From positions 1 through 39,379 of the forward strand of contig NZ_NPBY01000071.1 in assembly GCF_002272015.1 (NCBI RefSeq): a DNA stretch of 39,379 bases, written 5' to 3'. The stretch's first letter is position 1. Each line of letters opens with the position of its first letter. The notes beneath the pieces were generated by a model, which was not told the origin of the DNA, ran no database searches, and saw nothing but the letters and a program-made list of their open reading frames with translations. Below are positions 8,642 through 17,795 of this stretch, piece by piece. The stretch is from Paenibacillus campinasensis. Its GTDB lineage: Bacteria; Bacillota; Bacilli; Paenibacillales; Paenibacillaceae. The position numbers were made by a program, and so were the translations under genes.

Positions 8642-9874
8642 ATGAAAAACGAAGTAATCGACAGACTCGTGAGGTACGCCCAGGTGGATACACAATCGGA
8701 CGAGAACAGCAGCACCTGCCCTTCCACTCCGGGACAGCTGACGCTGGCTCGCATGCTGGTGGAAGAACTGAAGGAGATCGGCATGCAGGAAGTGACCATG
8801 GACGAGAACGGCTATGTGATGGCAACCCTTCCGGCGAACACGGACAAGGATGTGCCGACGATCGGGTTCCTTGCCCACGTGGATACAGCCACTGACTTTA
8901 CCGGAGCGGGTGTAAAGCCACAGATCGTGGACAGTTATGATGGCGGGGATATCGTACTTAACGAGGGGCAGCAGGTGATTCTTTCCCCTAAAGACTTCCC
9001 CGAGCTGGCACGCTACAAGGGGCATACGCTGATTACAACCGACGGCACGACGCTGCTGGGCGCTGACGACAAGGCCGGAATTGCCGAGATCATGACGGCG
9101 ATGGCCTACTTGATTCAGCATCCGGAGCTGAAGCACGGCCGGATTCGCGTAGGCTTTACGCCTGATGAGGAGATTGGCCGGGGGCCGCACAAGTTCGATG
9201 TGGAAGGCTTTGGCGCCAAGTATGCGTATACGATGGACGGCGGCCCGCTTGGAGAGCTGCAATATGAAAGCTTCAATGCCGCGGCAGCCCTGGTGACGTG
9301 CAAGGGCAAAAATGTTCATCCTGGCACGGCAAAAGACAAAATGGTGAACGCCGCCAAAATCGCCATGGAACTGCATGGCATGCTCCCGGCAGGCGAGGCG
9401 CCGGAGTTTACGGAGGGCTATGAGGGCTTCTATCATCTCACTTCCATTGAAGGCGATGTAGAGCTGACCGAGCTCCGGTATATTATCCGCGATCATGATC
9501 GGGAGCGTTTTGAAGCAAGGAAGAGCACACTGGCCTCCATCGTGGAGCAGCTCCAGCGCAAGTATGGCGAAGAGCGGATTATACTTCAGATGCGCGATCA
9601 GTATTACAATATGAGAGAGAAGATTGAGCCTGTAAAAGAAGTGGTGGACATTGCCCAGACCGCGATGGAGAAGCTTGGCATCAAGCCGATCATCGAACCG
9701 GTTCGCGGGGGAACCGACGGCTCGCAGCTGTCTTATATGGGATTGCCGACACCGAATATTTTCACCGGCGGCGAGAACTTTCACGGGCGATTCGAGTACA
9801 TATCCGCCGACAATATGGTGCTGGCGGTGAAGACCATAATCGAAATCGTGCAGCTGTATGAAGCGCAGGCCTAA
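8642..9874 (+). CDS. pepT: Peptidase T (tripeptide aminopeptidase)
   Basis: This 410-residue M20B zinc peptidase releases N-terminal residues from tripeptides in the cytoplasm. All metal-site features are present: H79 and D81 in AHVDTATDF, the bridging D142 in GADDKAG, the catalytic DEE at 175-177 before IGRGPHKF, D199 in TMDGGP, and H381 in ENFHGRFE. Length is normal. The ATG follows AATAGGAG. It has its own promoter and is closed by a strong terminator, so it is monocistronic. Standing beside the MetNIQ genes is consistent with amino-acid scavenging but proves no link. Confidence 0.96.
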   Translation: MKNEVIDRLVRYAQVDTQSDENSSTCPSTPGQLTLARMLVEELKEIGMQEVTMDENGYVMATLPANTDKDVPTIGFLAHVDTATDFTGAGVKPQIVDSYDGGDIVLNEGQQVILSPKDFPELARYKGHTLITTDGTTLLGADDKAGIAEIMTAMAYLIQHPELKHGRIRVGFTPDEEIGRGPHKFDVEGFGAKYAYTMDGGPLGELQYESFNAAAALVTCKGKNVHPGTAKDKMVNAAKIAMELHGMLPAGEAPEFTEGYEGFYHLTSIEGDVELTELRYIIRDHDRERFEARKSTLASIVEQLQRKYGEERIILQMRDQYYNMREKIEPVKEVVDIAQTAMEKLGIKPIIEPVRGGTDGSQLSYMGLPTPNIFTGGENFHGRFEYISADNMVLAVKTIIEIVQLYEAQA

Positions 9875-9949
9875 GCCTGCAGCGTATAGGAAGCAGCGGA
9901 GCAGCTGTGCCCCGCAGCCTGCTTAAAGGAAGGATATCGCAGCGGTGTA

Positions 9950-10005
9950 AGCCCGGGAGCGGCATCGAAGCATACAGCTTCGGTGCCGCGTACCCGGGCT
10001 TTTTC
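9950..10005 (+). terminator. Strong rho-independent terminator after pepT
   Basis: AGCCCGGG (9950-9957) pairs with CCCGGGCT (9993-10000). An inner GCGGCA-TCGAAGC stem pairs with GCTTCGG-TGCCGC, with a four-base loop. The tail is TTTTTCT. Confidence 0.92.
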
Positions 10006-10061
10006 TATGAGTCTCCTTTTCGCGGAGGAGCGGACAGAATCGGCGCGATGATATGTTCTGA

Positions 10062-10091
10062 TTGCGGGGTGCGCTGAAGTCATGCCATGAT
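10062..10091 (+). promoter_or_regulatory. Weak candidate promoter for the YesM/YesN pair
   Basis: TTGCGG (10062-10067), an 18-base spacer and CATGAT (10086-10091) give a modest sigma-A match just upstream of the kinase gene. Nothing else is evident between the pepT terminator and the kinase start. Confidence 0.3.
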
Positions 10092-10126
10092 AGCTGTACA
10101 CGATCGCAAGGGAGTGATGCCGAAAT

Positions 10127-11902
10127 ATGTCGTTCAAAATGATGAAAGCGCTGTCTCGAGGAGCCCCGATCTCACTGACGTTGAAGAAACGAATCCTGAT
10201 GATTTTTACCGCAAGCACGTTAATCCCCTTTATTAGTACAGCGTTTGTGTCGTACAACGCCATTACCTCCATCCAGAACACCAAGCTGCAGTCCAGCATT
10301 GAGAGCAATCTCCGGCAGGTTCAGCTGTCGCTGGAGACCACGATCAGCAACCTGAATCATGTATCCCAGCAGCTTGCATATCAAGGCAGCATCGGCAAGC
10401 AGCTGGAACAGTTTCTGCTGGAAAGAGAGCCTTACGGGCGCATCTGGCGCACCGAAGATATCAAGACGCAGCTCAATCTGATCACTTTTACCAATCCGAA
10501 TATCGGGCTTACCACCTATTATTTCAGCCAGAGCGGCGCGACGCTGTTCGAGAATTCTGATGTCAAGGACACGTTTAATCTGGAGTCTCTTCCGCTCTTG
10601 GCACGATATTATACCATTTCCTATTACGGGCCTCATATTAGCCAGGACGTCCTCAGCAACCAATATGTGCTGTCAGCGCTGCGCAAGGTGGAGCTCCCGG
10701 AGTACGATGATATTTACGTCTATGTGGAATCCGGCTTCAAGCTTACGCAGAACATTCTGGAGACCGACAGAATTGGCAAGCATATGGGACATTTGATCCT
10801 CGACAATGACGGGCGCATCTCGTTCAGCGAAGTGCAGGATGTGTTTCCGGAGAATATGCGTCTCCCCGAAATGATAACCGACTCCTCCGGCGTATATAAC
10901 GGCTATTATTGGAATAAAAGTACCAGCAATCAGGGCTGGAGCATCGTCTCATTGATTCCGGCCGCGGATTACAATGCCGAGCGGAACCTGTGGCTGCTTC
11001 AGATGGGAGGACTTTCGGCGCTGTTCGGTGCGGTCAGTCTGGGGCTCGCCTGGCTGCTATGGGCAATGGTGTACCACCCGCTGCGCAAATTCCAGGCTGA
11101 GATCAAGCATATGACAGATAACAGCTATCGTCCGGCTGATGAGAAGGCTGCCGCTCGCATTCCGGAATTCGAGCATGTGCTTCGGCAGTTTCGGCGGATG
11201 AAGGCGCAGATTGCCGAGCTGTTCGCAGACGTGGAGCGGAAGGAGAAGCGGAGAGCTGACCTTGAAATCGAGAAGCTGCTGTACCAGATTAATCCGCATT
11301 TTCTAATGAATACGCTGGATACGGCTCATTGGCTGGCCGTTATGAATGGGCAGGAGGAAATCGACCGGCTCGTAACGTCGCTGAACAAGCTGCTGTATTA
11401 TAACCTGGGCAAGCTTGGCAAGATTTCAACGATTGGCGAAGAGATCGAATCCCTCAGAGCTTATCTGACACTACAGCAAATCCGATACGATTTTCGGTTT
11501 GACGTTCATATTCATGCGGATGAAGCGCTCCTGGATACGCCGGTTCCACGGTTCATCCTCCAGCCGCTCGTAGAAAATGCCCTCTACCACGGCCTGAAGG
11601 ATGACGGCCGGATTGAGGTGGAAGTGCGTCCGGACGGGGAGATGGCCGAAATCGCCATCCGGGACAATGGCATGGGCATTCCGGAGGCGGCGCTGCGCAG
11701 GCTGCTGGAGCAGGAGGAAGCCGATCATGAGAAGGTTGGCATGGGCATTGGATTGAACTATGTGAAGCGGATGCTGGCCGCACATTACGAAGGGCAGGCC
11801 GTGCTGAATCTGGACAGCATGAGCGGTCAAGGCACGACCGTTGTACTGCGGCTGCCGATGACAGGAGGGGATCGGGATGATGAAAGTATTGATTGTGGAT
11901 GA
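10127..11902 (+). CDS. YesM-type membrane sensor histidine kinase
   Basis: This 591-residue kinase has a first membrane segment at about residues 22-45 and an extracytoplasmic sensor region of about 240 residues. The second membrane segment is at about 288-316, with a HAMP-like linker to about 370. The His_kinase domain has the phosphoacceptor H391 in INPHFLMNTLD. The HATPase domain shows LQPLVENALYHG, DNGMGIP and GMGIGLNYVKRM. This is the LytS/YesM architecture, which usually senses carbohydrates or cell-envelope signals with a nearby binding protein. The ATG follows AAGGGAGTG. The end overlaps the response regulator by 26 bases, so they are cotranslated. It likely controls the downstream carbohydrate transporter. 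Confidence 0.94.
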   Translation: MSFKMMKALSRGAPISLTLKKRILMIFTASTLIPFISTAFVSYNAITSIQNTKLQSSIESNLRQVQLSLETTISNLNHVSQQLAYQGSIGKQLEQFLLEREPYGRIWRTEDIKTQLNLITFTNPNIGLTTYYFSQSGATLFENSDVKDTFNLESLPLLARYYTISYYGPHISQDVLSNQYVLSALRKVELPEYDDIYVYVESGFKLTQNILETDRIGKHMGHLILDNDGRISFSEVQDVFPENMRLPEMITDSSGVYNGYYWNKSTSNQGWSIVSLIPAADYNAERNLWLLQMGGLSALFGAVSLGLAWLLWAMVYHPLRKFQAEIKHMTDNSYRPADEKAAARIPEFEHVLRQFRRMKAQIAELFADVERKEKRRADLEIEKLLYQINPHFLMNTLDTAHWLAVMNGQEEIDRLVTSLNKLLYYNLGKLGKISTIGEEIESLRAYLTLQQIRYDFRFDVHIHADEALLDTPVPRFILQPLVENALYHGLKDDGRIEVEVRPDGEMAEIAIRDNGMGIPEAALRRLLEQEEADHEKVGMGIGLNYVKRMLAAHYEGQAVLNLDSMSGQGTTVVLRLPMTGGDRDDESIDCG

Positions 11903-12758
11903 CGACAAGCTGGTGCGTAAAGGGCTGCTCTCTGCCATGCCGTGGACAAGCTTCAGCATGGAGGTGGTGCATGATGCAGCGAGCGGCGAGAAAGCGCTGG
12001 AATGGCTTGAAGGTAACGAGGCCGACATTCTGTTCACGGATCTGGCGATGCCGGTCATGTCCGGCATCGAATTGATGCGGGAGGTGCGGCGCCTGTATCC
12101 TGAGATGTATATCGTTGTGCTGACGCTGCATCAGAACTTTGAATATGTACAGGAGGCGCTGAGGCTCGGCGCCATCGATTATATAGCGAAAATTCAGCTG
12201 GAGAAGGAGCATTTTGAGGAGGTGCTGGGTCGGATTCGGAAGCGAATCGCAGAGGAAGAGGCGAAGCGTTATGACGGGGCCGCTCGTGATCCTGGCCATT
12301 CCTCATCCCGGATGCAGCAGCCCGAGACAGTGAACATCGGGTCTGCCCAGCCGCAGCTGCCACAGCTGCCGCAAGAAGGGCAGGGACACAAGTATTCCCC
12401 CGAGGTGGTCGAGAGCATTCGAGCCGCGGTGGCCATCATGCACGCAGAGCTTGATCAGCCGCTCTATGCCGTTGACGTATCCAGGCGGGTCAACATGAGC
12501 AGAAGCTATTTCAATCAGTGCTTCAAGGATCTGGTGGGTCAGCCCTTCAATGATTACTTACGCTGGTGCCGGATTGAGCAGGCGAAGGTGTACCTGAGGG
12601 AAACATCCAAGCCGATTCCGTGGATTGCCGGAAGAACGGGTTATCTGGATGAGAAGTACTTCAGCAGAGTGTTCCGGCGACTCACCTCGATGCTGCCCAG
12701 CGAGTACCGCCAACACTGCCGAAGCCACCGTTCCGCTCCAGTTGATGAACGATTATGA
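11877..12758 (+). CDS. AraC-type response regulator (YesN-like, compact)
   Basis: This 293-residue regulator has a receiver domain with acidic D9-D11 (VDDDK) and the phosphoacceptor D55 in LFTDLAMPV, reaching about residue 125. A linker rich in Pro, Gln and Ser follows at about 140-175. The C-terminal AraC HTH pair lies at about 185-285 (VDVSRRVNMSRSYFNQCFK and PSEYR at the end). Many YesN relatives have a middle domain of over 200 residues; here it is missing. Start may be ATG 11877 or 11880, after AGGAGGGG. It should act with the overlapping kinase on nearby promoters, most plausibly the lipoprotein/permease operon at 13017. Confidence 0.92.
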   Translation: MMKVLIVDDDKLVRKGLLSAMPWTSFSMEVVHDAASGEKALEWLEGNEADILFTDLAMPVMSGIELMREVRRLYPEMYIVVLTLHQNFEYVQEALRLGAIDYIAKIQLEKEHFEEVLGRIRKRIAEEEAKRYDGAARDPGHSSSRMQQPETVNIGSAQPQLPQLPQEGQGHKYSPEVVESIRAAVAIMHAELDQPLYAVDVSRRVNMSRSYFNQCFKDLVGQPFNDYLRWCRIEQAKVYLRETSKPIPWIAGRTGYLDEKYFSRVFRRLTSMLPSEYRQHCRSHRSAPVDERL

Positions 12759-12932
12759 CTAGCGGGAAGCTAAGGAACCCGACCCATGAAGCTCTTCATC
12801 GGCTTCCGGGGAGGCGGAAGGTTAGACATCTGACCGATAAGAGGGGGAGATTTGACCGGCATCAGGAAAGGGGCTGTAAATGCTCGTATTTTTCGTTCAT
12901 ATCTCACCCTGGATTGACGCCATCCATCCAAC

Positions 12933-12946
12933 TTAAAGCGCTTTCA
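12933..12946 (+). promoter_or_regulatory. Cre-like site upstream of the carbohydrate lipoprotein gene
   Basis: TTAAAGCGCTTTCA matches the CcpA cre consensus TGNAANCGNWNNCA at 13 of 14 positions and is almost palindromic. It lies 71 bases before the lipoprotein start. A possible promoter TTAACT (12953-12958) N18 CATACT (12977-12982) follows it. Confidence 0.6.
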
Positions 12947-13016
12947 TATATGTTAACTTGGATACAGGTATTCAAACATACTCATCTGTTGATTTCGAAG
13001 GGGGAGGAATGAAGGG

Positions 13017-14711
13017 ATGAAAAAGGTAGGTTTGCTTGGATTAACACTGTTGCTTGTGTTCCTGACGGCTTGCAGCGGAGGCGGCAGCAGTACTGGTCCT
13101 GCATCCGCGGGTGCGGATGGCGGCGGGGCGGTGAAGGAGGAGACGCCCGATCCGTTCGGAAAGTATGAGGAGACGATTACGCTGACGTACGGCAAATCGG
13201 TGGATGCTACGGATAAAAGCTTGCCGGTTGGCGATACACCCGAGACCAATCAGTATTCCCGTTACGTCAAGGACATGCTGAACATAGACACCAAGGTGTC
13301 CTGGCAGGCGGCTTCGGGGCCCAACTACGATCAGAAGGTGAATCTGTCCATCTCCAGCAACGATCTGCCGGATGCGCTGGTCGTGAATGACATGCAGCTC
13401 AGGCAGATGGTGAAGGCGGGCCAGCTGGCTGACCTGACTGACATCTATGATCGTTACGCTTCGCCCAGCATGAAAAGCTTCATTGAAAAAACCGGCGGCA
13501 TCGCCGCTCAGTCCGTCACATTCGATGGCAAAATGTATGCCATTCCAAGCGTGCAGGTGCATGCGGATGGCGTGCATCAGCTCTGGATTCGCAAGGATTG
13601 GCTGGATAAGCTCGGCCTGGAGCCGCCCCGGACGATCGATGATCTTGAAAAAGTAGCGGAGGCTTTTGTTACCCAAGACCCGGATGGCAACGGGAAGGAC
13701 GACACCATCGGCATTTCCGGACCGGAAAGCGGCGGCCTGCTGTACGCTCATTTCCTGGCTTCAACGAACAACCTGTACGGGCTTGATCCTGTGTTTGGCG
13801 CCTTCCGGGCTTACCCGGGCTTCTGGATCGAAGGTGAGGACGGAGATCCGGTATACGGCTCAATACTGCCGGAAACGAAGGAGGCGCTCGGCAAGCTGCG
13901 TGACTGGTATGCGAAAGGGCTGATCGACCGGGAGATCGGCGTCCGTAAGGATGCCCATGAGCCGGTCAAAAGCGGTCAGTCCGGCATCTTCTTCGCTCCG
14001 TGGTGGATGGGCTACGGTCCGCTGCCCGATGCGATCAAGAATGACCCGGATGCCAACTGGCAGGCCTATCTGCTTCCACTGGATTCGGAAGGTCAGTTTA
14101 ATGCCCGGATGGGCACATCTTCCACCCAGTTCGTGGTCGTCCGGAAAGACTATGAACATCCGGAGGCCGTGGTCAAAATGCTCAATCTGCTGATACGTGA
14201 TGAGGCGAAGTTTGATATCAGCGTAGGCATCGGCTACTACCCGCTGCGCGTGCCGCAATCGGCGCCGGATGAGAGCGAATATTCCGCCAAGGCACTGCAG
14301 GAAGTGCTGGCCGGCACCAAGACGCCCGAGGATTTCAACGATCCGGGATACAAGCTGCTTGCCGCCGACCTGCAGAATGTCAAAAAAGTGAAAAAAGAGC
14401 CGTATGACAACATGGATATCCAGTATTGGGACCCGCAGGCCGACCTTGGCGTATGGAGCCGCCAGTATTCGCTCCTGGTCGGGGCGTCCACACTCCTTGA
14501 GGACTATAACAAAGTGTACAGCCTGCTCTATTCCCAAACGAAAACGATGGAATCCCGCTGGACGAACCTGAAAAAGCTGGAGGACGAAACCTTTCTGAAA
14601 ATTATCGTAGGTGCCGCTCCGCTCGAGGAGTTCGATACGTTTGTTGACAATTGGAAGAAGCAAGGCGGCGACAAAATTACCGAAGAGGTAAAAGAATACA
14701 TCCAGCAGTAA
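13017..14711 (+). CDS. Carbohydrate ABC transporter substrate-binding lipoprotein (LplA/LipO-like)
   Basis: This 564-residue protein has a lipoprotein signal with lipobox LTAC (Cys at about residue 19) and a Gly/Ser/Ala-rich tether. A large family-1 type solute-binding domain follows (for example the LWIRKDWLDKLGLEPPRTIDD region near residues 185-205, conserved in LplA-like proteins of Paenibacillus). Its size of over 500 residues is typical of oligosaccharide-binding LplA/YtcQ proteins. GGGGGAGG precedes the ATG. Two permeases follow in the same direction after 52 and 47 bases. Upstream are a cre-like site and a YesM/YesN pair, pointing to an inducible, catabolite-repressed sugar importer. 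The sugar is not known. Confidence 0.92.
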   Translation: MKKVGLLGLTLLLVFLTACSGGGSSTGPASAGADGGGAVKEETPDPFGKYEETITLTYGKSVDATDKSLPVGDTPETNQYSRYVKDMLNIDTKVSWQAASGPNYDQKVNLSISSNDLPDALVVNDMQLRQMVKAGQLADLTDIYDRYASPSMKSFIEKTGGIAAQSVTFDGKMYAIPSVQVHADGVHQLWIRKDWLDKLGLEPPRTIDDLEKVAEAFVTQDPDGNGKDDTIGISGPESGGLLYAHFLASTNNLYGLDPVFGAFRAYPGFWIEGEDGDPVYGSILPETKEALGKLRDWYAKGLIDREIGVRKDAHEPVKSGQSGIFFAPWWMGYGPLPDAIKNDPDANWQAYLLPLDSEGQFNARMGTSSTQFVVVRKDYEHPEAVVKMLNLLIRDEAKFDISVGIGYYPLRVPQSAPDESEYSAKALQEVLAGTKTPEDFNDPGYKLLAADLQNVKKVKKEPYDNMDIQYWDPQADLGVWSRQYSLLVGASTLLEDYNKVYSLLYSQTKTMESRWTNLKKLEDETFLKIIVGAAPLEEFDTFVDNWKKQGGDKITEEVKEYIQQ

Positions 14712-14763
14712 ACCTTCCTGATGAACGTTCGCCTCTGGACGAGGTGAAGGATAGGGGTGACCT

Positions 14764-15654
14764 ATGAACAACCGCAGCTTTTCCAAGCATTACTATTTGA
14801 TGCTGCTTCCCGGCATGGTTTGGTTGATTCTGATCAGTATTGTGCCGATGTTTGGCATCGTCATCGCGTTTCAGGACTTTAATCCGGGTGCGGGCTTCTT
14901 CCGCTCGGCCTGGATTGGGCTTGAAAATTTTGATTATATGTTTGCGCTCTCGGACATACGCTCGATCTTTTTTAACACGGTGTTCATTGCCGTCATGAAG
15001 ATGGCCGCTCACCTGGTGGTTCCGCTTGTGTTTGCTCTCATGCTCAATGAGCTGCGGCTCGCGCTTATCAAGCGCTGGATTCAGACGATTGTATACTTGC
15101 CGCATTTTCTGTCATGGGTCATTCTGGCCGGCATTTTACTGGATATTTTCTCTTTTAGCGGGCCGGTCAACGGACTGCTCAAGGCGCTGGGGTTTGAGCC
15201 TGTACTGTTTTTCGCCAATTCGACGCTGTTCCCGTTCATGGTTGTGGCCAGCGATGTGTGGAAGGAATTCGGATTTAACACCATTATCTATTTGGCAGCT
15301 CTGACGGGCATCAGCCCGGTGCTGTATGAGGCTGCGGCGATTGACGGGGCCTCGAGGTTCCGCCGGCTCTGGCATGTGACGCTGCCGGGGATTACCACCA
15401 CGATTGTGCTGCTTGCGGTGCTGAGCCTCGGAAACGTGCTGAATGCGGGCTTTGATCAAATCTTCAACCTGTATAACCCGCTGGTCTACTCGACCGGAGA
15501 TATTATTGACACATGGGTGTACCGGGAGGGGCTGCTCAATTTGCAGTACGGTCTGGCGACAGCGGTCGGGCTGCTGAAGTCGGTGGTCAGCTTCATCCTG
15601 ATCATTATCTCGTATGCACTGGCTTCAAGATTCGCGAATTATCGCATCTTCTAA
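14764..15654 (+). CDS. Carbohydrate ABC permease, LplB-like
   Basis: This 296-residue membrane protein of the CUT1 type has six hydrophobic segments. The N-terminal LMLLPGMVWLILISIVPMFG segment with the following AFQDFNPG is typical of LplB. The ATPase-docking EAA loop is EAAAIDGASRFRRLW near residues 198-212. It pairs with the next permease to form the channel fed by the lipoprotein at 13017. Spacing and direction fit one operon. No ATPase gene is nearby, so a shared MsmX-type ATPase encoded elsewhere is the expected energiser; that part is established for such systems in Bacillus and inferred here. Confidence 0.93.
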   Translation: MNNRSFSKHYYLMLLPGMVWLILISIVPMFGIVIAFQDFNPGAGFFRSAWIGLENFDYMFALSDIRSIFFNTVFIAVMKMAAHLVVPLVFALMLNELRLALIKRWIQTIVYLPHFLSWVILAGILLDIFSFSGPVNGLLKALGFEPVLFFANSTLFPFMVVASDVWKEFGFNTIIYLAALTGISPVLYEAAAIDGASRFRRLWHVTLPGITTTIVLLAVLSLGNVLNAGFDQIFNLYNPLVYSTGDIIDTWVYREGLLNLQYGLATAVGLLKSVVSFILIIISYALASRFANYRIF

Positions 15655-15701
15655 AGGGATCGTATGCGTTCAAGAACAACCTGCAAAGGAGGGATAAAGA
15701 G

Positions 15702-16586
15702 GTGGTCAAGGAATCTACAATCGGCTCCAAAATATTCGATGGGCTTCTTCTTGCCATTCTTCTGCTCATTACCGCACTCTGTCTCGTTCCGCTGATCTAT
15801 ACGCTGGCCGTGTCTCTGAGCGAGAAGTCCGCGGCAGCGGCAGGCAGGGTATGGCTGTGGCCGGTCGGCTTCAATTTCAACTCTTACAAGCAGATTATGG
15901 GAGATGGCGCTTTCTTCCGCTCGTTCCTGACCTCCGTTCAACGGGTGGTTCTGGGCGGCATTATTTCCACCGGCATAGGGACGCTGATGGCTTACCCGCT
16001 GTCCAAGTCCCCGCGCCAATTCCGGCTGCGCAACGTGTTCATGTGGTTTCTCATCTTTGCGATGCTGTTTAACGGCGGGCTGATTCCGTGGTATATGACG
16101 ATGAAGTCGCTCGGGCTGATGGACAATATCTGGGCTTTGGTGCTTGGCGGAGGTCTTCCGGTCTTCCATGTCATCCTGATCATTAACTATTTCCGCAATC
16201 TGCCCAAGGAGATGGAGGAGGCTGCGCTCGTGGACGGCGCCGGACCGTGGCGGATGCTGTGGAGCGTGTTTGTGCCGCTGGCCGTGCCGGTTCTTGCCAC
16301 CGTTCTGCTTTTTACCATTGTGTATCACTGGAATGAGTTCTTTCATGGGCTGGTGCTGATGTCCAGACAGGATCATTATCCGCTTCAAACTTATATTCAG
16401 CAGCTTGTTGTCATTATCGACGCGGCCAACATGACCGAGGATCAGTACAAGCGGATGAACGAGCTGTCGAATCAGACGCTGAACAGCGCCAAAATTTTCA
16501 TCGCAATGATTCCCGTGCTCGTGGTGTATCCGTTCTTGCAGCGGTTCTTCATTCACGGCATCACCCTCGGGTCGGTCAAAGAATAA
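15702..16586 (+). CDS. Carbohydrate ABC permease, LplC/YtcP-like
   Basis: This is the second CUT1 permease, 294 residues from the GTG at 15702. That start follows AAAGGAGGG and gives a protein beginning VKESTIGSKIFDG, in line with LplC/YtcP proteins. The same frame is open back to 15513, but that part overlaps the first permease and is not similar to the family. Six hydrophobic segments are present. The docking loop is EEAALVDGAGPWRMLW at about residues 170-185, and the end (RRFFIHGITLGSVKE) is the usual C-terminal signature. Last gene of the operon; a convergent regulator follows. Confidence 0.93.
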   Translation: MVKESTIGSKIFDGLLLAILLLITALCLVPLIYTLAVSLSEKSAAAAGRVWLWPVGFNFNSYKQIMGDGAFFRSFLTSVQRVVLGGIISTGIGTLMAYPLSKSPRQFRLRNVFMWFLIFAMLFNGGLIPWYMTMKSLGLMDNIWALVLGGGLPVFHVILIINYFRNLPKEMEEAALVDGAGPWRMLWSVFVPLAVPVLATVLLFTIVYHWNEFFHGLVLMSRQDHYPLQTYIQQLVVIIDAANMTEDQYKRMNELSNQTLNSAKIFIAMIPVLVVYPFLQRFFIHGITLGSVKE

Positions 16587-16616
16587 GCAGGGATGGCGGC
16601 GCTCCCGGATTTACCC

Positions 16617-16637
16617 AAGGATTAAGGATTAAGGATT
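16617..16637 (+). repeat. Three tandem copies of AAGGATT
   Basis: The heptamer AAGGATT is repeated three times in the short gap between convergent genes. No function is evident; it may be slippage-derived. Confidence 0.7.
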
Positions 16638-16714
16638 CAGGGGCAACCGTCATCCTTCCTGGTTATGACAGGCTTCTCACCGGCTTCACCGACGGAAGCT
16701 GCCCCGGCCCTTCC

Positions 16715-17575
16715 TTATTCGGACTGCCGCCGATATTCGCTTGGTGTCATGCCGGTCCACTTGCGGAACTGCTTGGAGAAATAAAGGGCGTCGTTAAATC
16801 CGACCGAGGCGGCAATCTCGTGAATGGAGAAGGAGGTATTCATCAGGGACTTGGCTTTGTCGATTCTCACCTTCATCAAATACTGCATTGGCGACAGGCC
16901 TGTATGCTGCTTGAACAATTTGGACAGATGAGCCCGATGATAGCCAAGCGTCTTGGCCATCTGGTCGATCGACAGCTGCTGATGGTACTGGGTAGATATC
17001 CATCGCTCCGCCTGTCGGACCCCTCTTTCAATATCGGAGGTATCCGGCTCGGGCAGCTGCGCGTAATTGAGCATGGCCAGCTTGTGCAGCAGCAATTTCA
17101 GCCAGCCCGAGGCTTCGAGATCCTCCAGCCACGGGTAGGCGGACTGGTTGAAGCCCAGCCGGATGTGCTGGTACATAAGCGAAAGGCTGTCCAGTGCTTC
17201 CTGACCGCTGCAGCGGATGATCGGCCTGGCTGGCGTAACGCCCATGTCGCTCATGAGCAGAGGGGCTCCTTTCACTTGAAAGGCTACCCACTGGTAGTGC
17301 CACGGATTTCGTTCATGCGCCTCATAGCTGAACAGCACGCCCGGCAGAATAACGAAGGTATCCCCGGCCCGGCATGCATGAGACTTGCCTGCGCACTCGA
17401 AGAATCCTTCGCCTGACAGCACGGTATGAATGAGGCAGTAATCATGAATCATCGGCCCGACCTTGTGGCGAGGAATGGGTCTGCCTTCACCGCTGAACAG
17501 CACAGCCAGATCATGCCCGCCGGGGGCAGGGTTCGTTCCGATTTCATACAGCGTATGATCCGGTGAAATCGACAT
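16715..17575 (-). CDS. AraC-family transcriptional regulator (sugar-sensing type)
   Basis: This 286-residue regulator has an N-terminal cupin-like AraC ligand domain at about 10-150 (HDYCLIHTVLSGEGFFE with the typical small-residue/His pattern, then AGDTFVILPG). The C-terminal double HTH at about 180-286 includes LSIDQMAKTLGYHRAHLSKLF and ends in GMTPSEYRR. It is transcribed away from the melA-type gene with a shared 220-base intergenic region, so it is the likely activator of melA and perhaps of the genes beyond. It converges with the permease operon. The N-terminal domain suggests a small sugar effector, inferred to be an alpha-galactoside product. Confidence 0.92.
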   Translation of the reverse strand: MSISPDHTLYEIGTNPAPGGHDLAVLFSGEGRPIPRHKVGPMIHDYCLIHTVLSGEGFFECAGKSHACRAGDTFVILPGVLFSYEAHERNPWHYQWVAFQVKGAPLLMSDMGVTPARPIIRCSGQEALDSLSLMYQHIRLGFNQSAYPWLEDLEASGWLKLLLHKLAMLNYAQLPEPDTSDIERGVRQAERWISTQYHQQLSIDQMAKTLGYHRAHLSKLFKQHTGLSPMQYLMKVRIDKAKSLMNTSFSIHEIAASVGFNDALYFSKQFRKWTGMTPSEYRRQSE

Positions 17576-17753
17576 ATACGGGTAAGTCCTCCTTGATGGT
17601 GAATGGTGGTGAAGGGCCTCGGCCGGGTGCTGAGAGGCCTGCCGGCGCCTTCCGCATGCTTGACACTAGCTTAGCCAATGAGACGACAAATGTCCATATC
17701 GTGATTGTTTTGCTCCATATTCAAAGGAAGCCGATTCCCTTATAGTTAACTTG

Positions 17754-17767
17754 TGAAAGCGGATTAT
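17754..17767 (+). promoter_or_regulatory. Cre-like site in the araC-melA intergenic region
   Basis: TGAAAGCGGATTAT has a perfect first half-site of the cre consensus (TGNAANCG) but a degenerate second half (12 of 14 overall). It overlaps a possible -35 TTGTGA (17751-17756), though no good -10 box is paired with it. Confidence 0.4.
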
Positions 17768-17795
17768 TCCATAGAATATAGGGAGGAACATAACG

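Noticed and set aside
8567..9784. 405-codon open frame on the minus strand opposite pepT
   Set aside because: It lies wholly antisense to a clear pepT gene, has no ribosome binding site and no family features; it is a by-product of the high-GC codon pattern.
15513..15701. Upstream extension of the second CUT1 permease
   Set aside because: It overlaps the first permease, is unlike the family, and a GTG with an excellent ribosome binding site lies at 15702.
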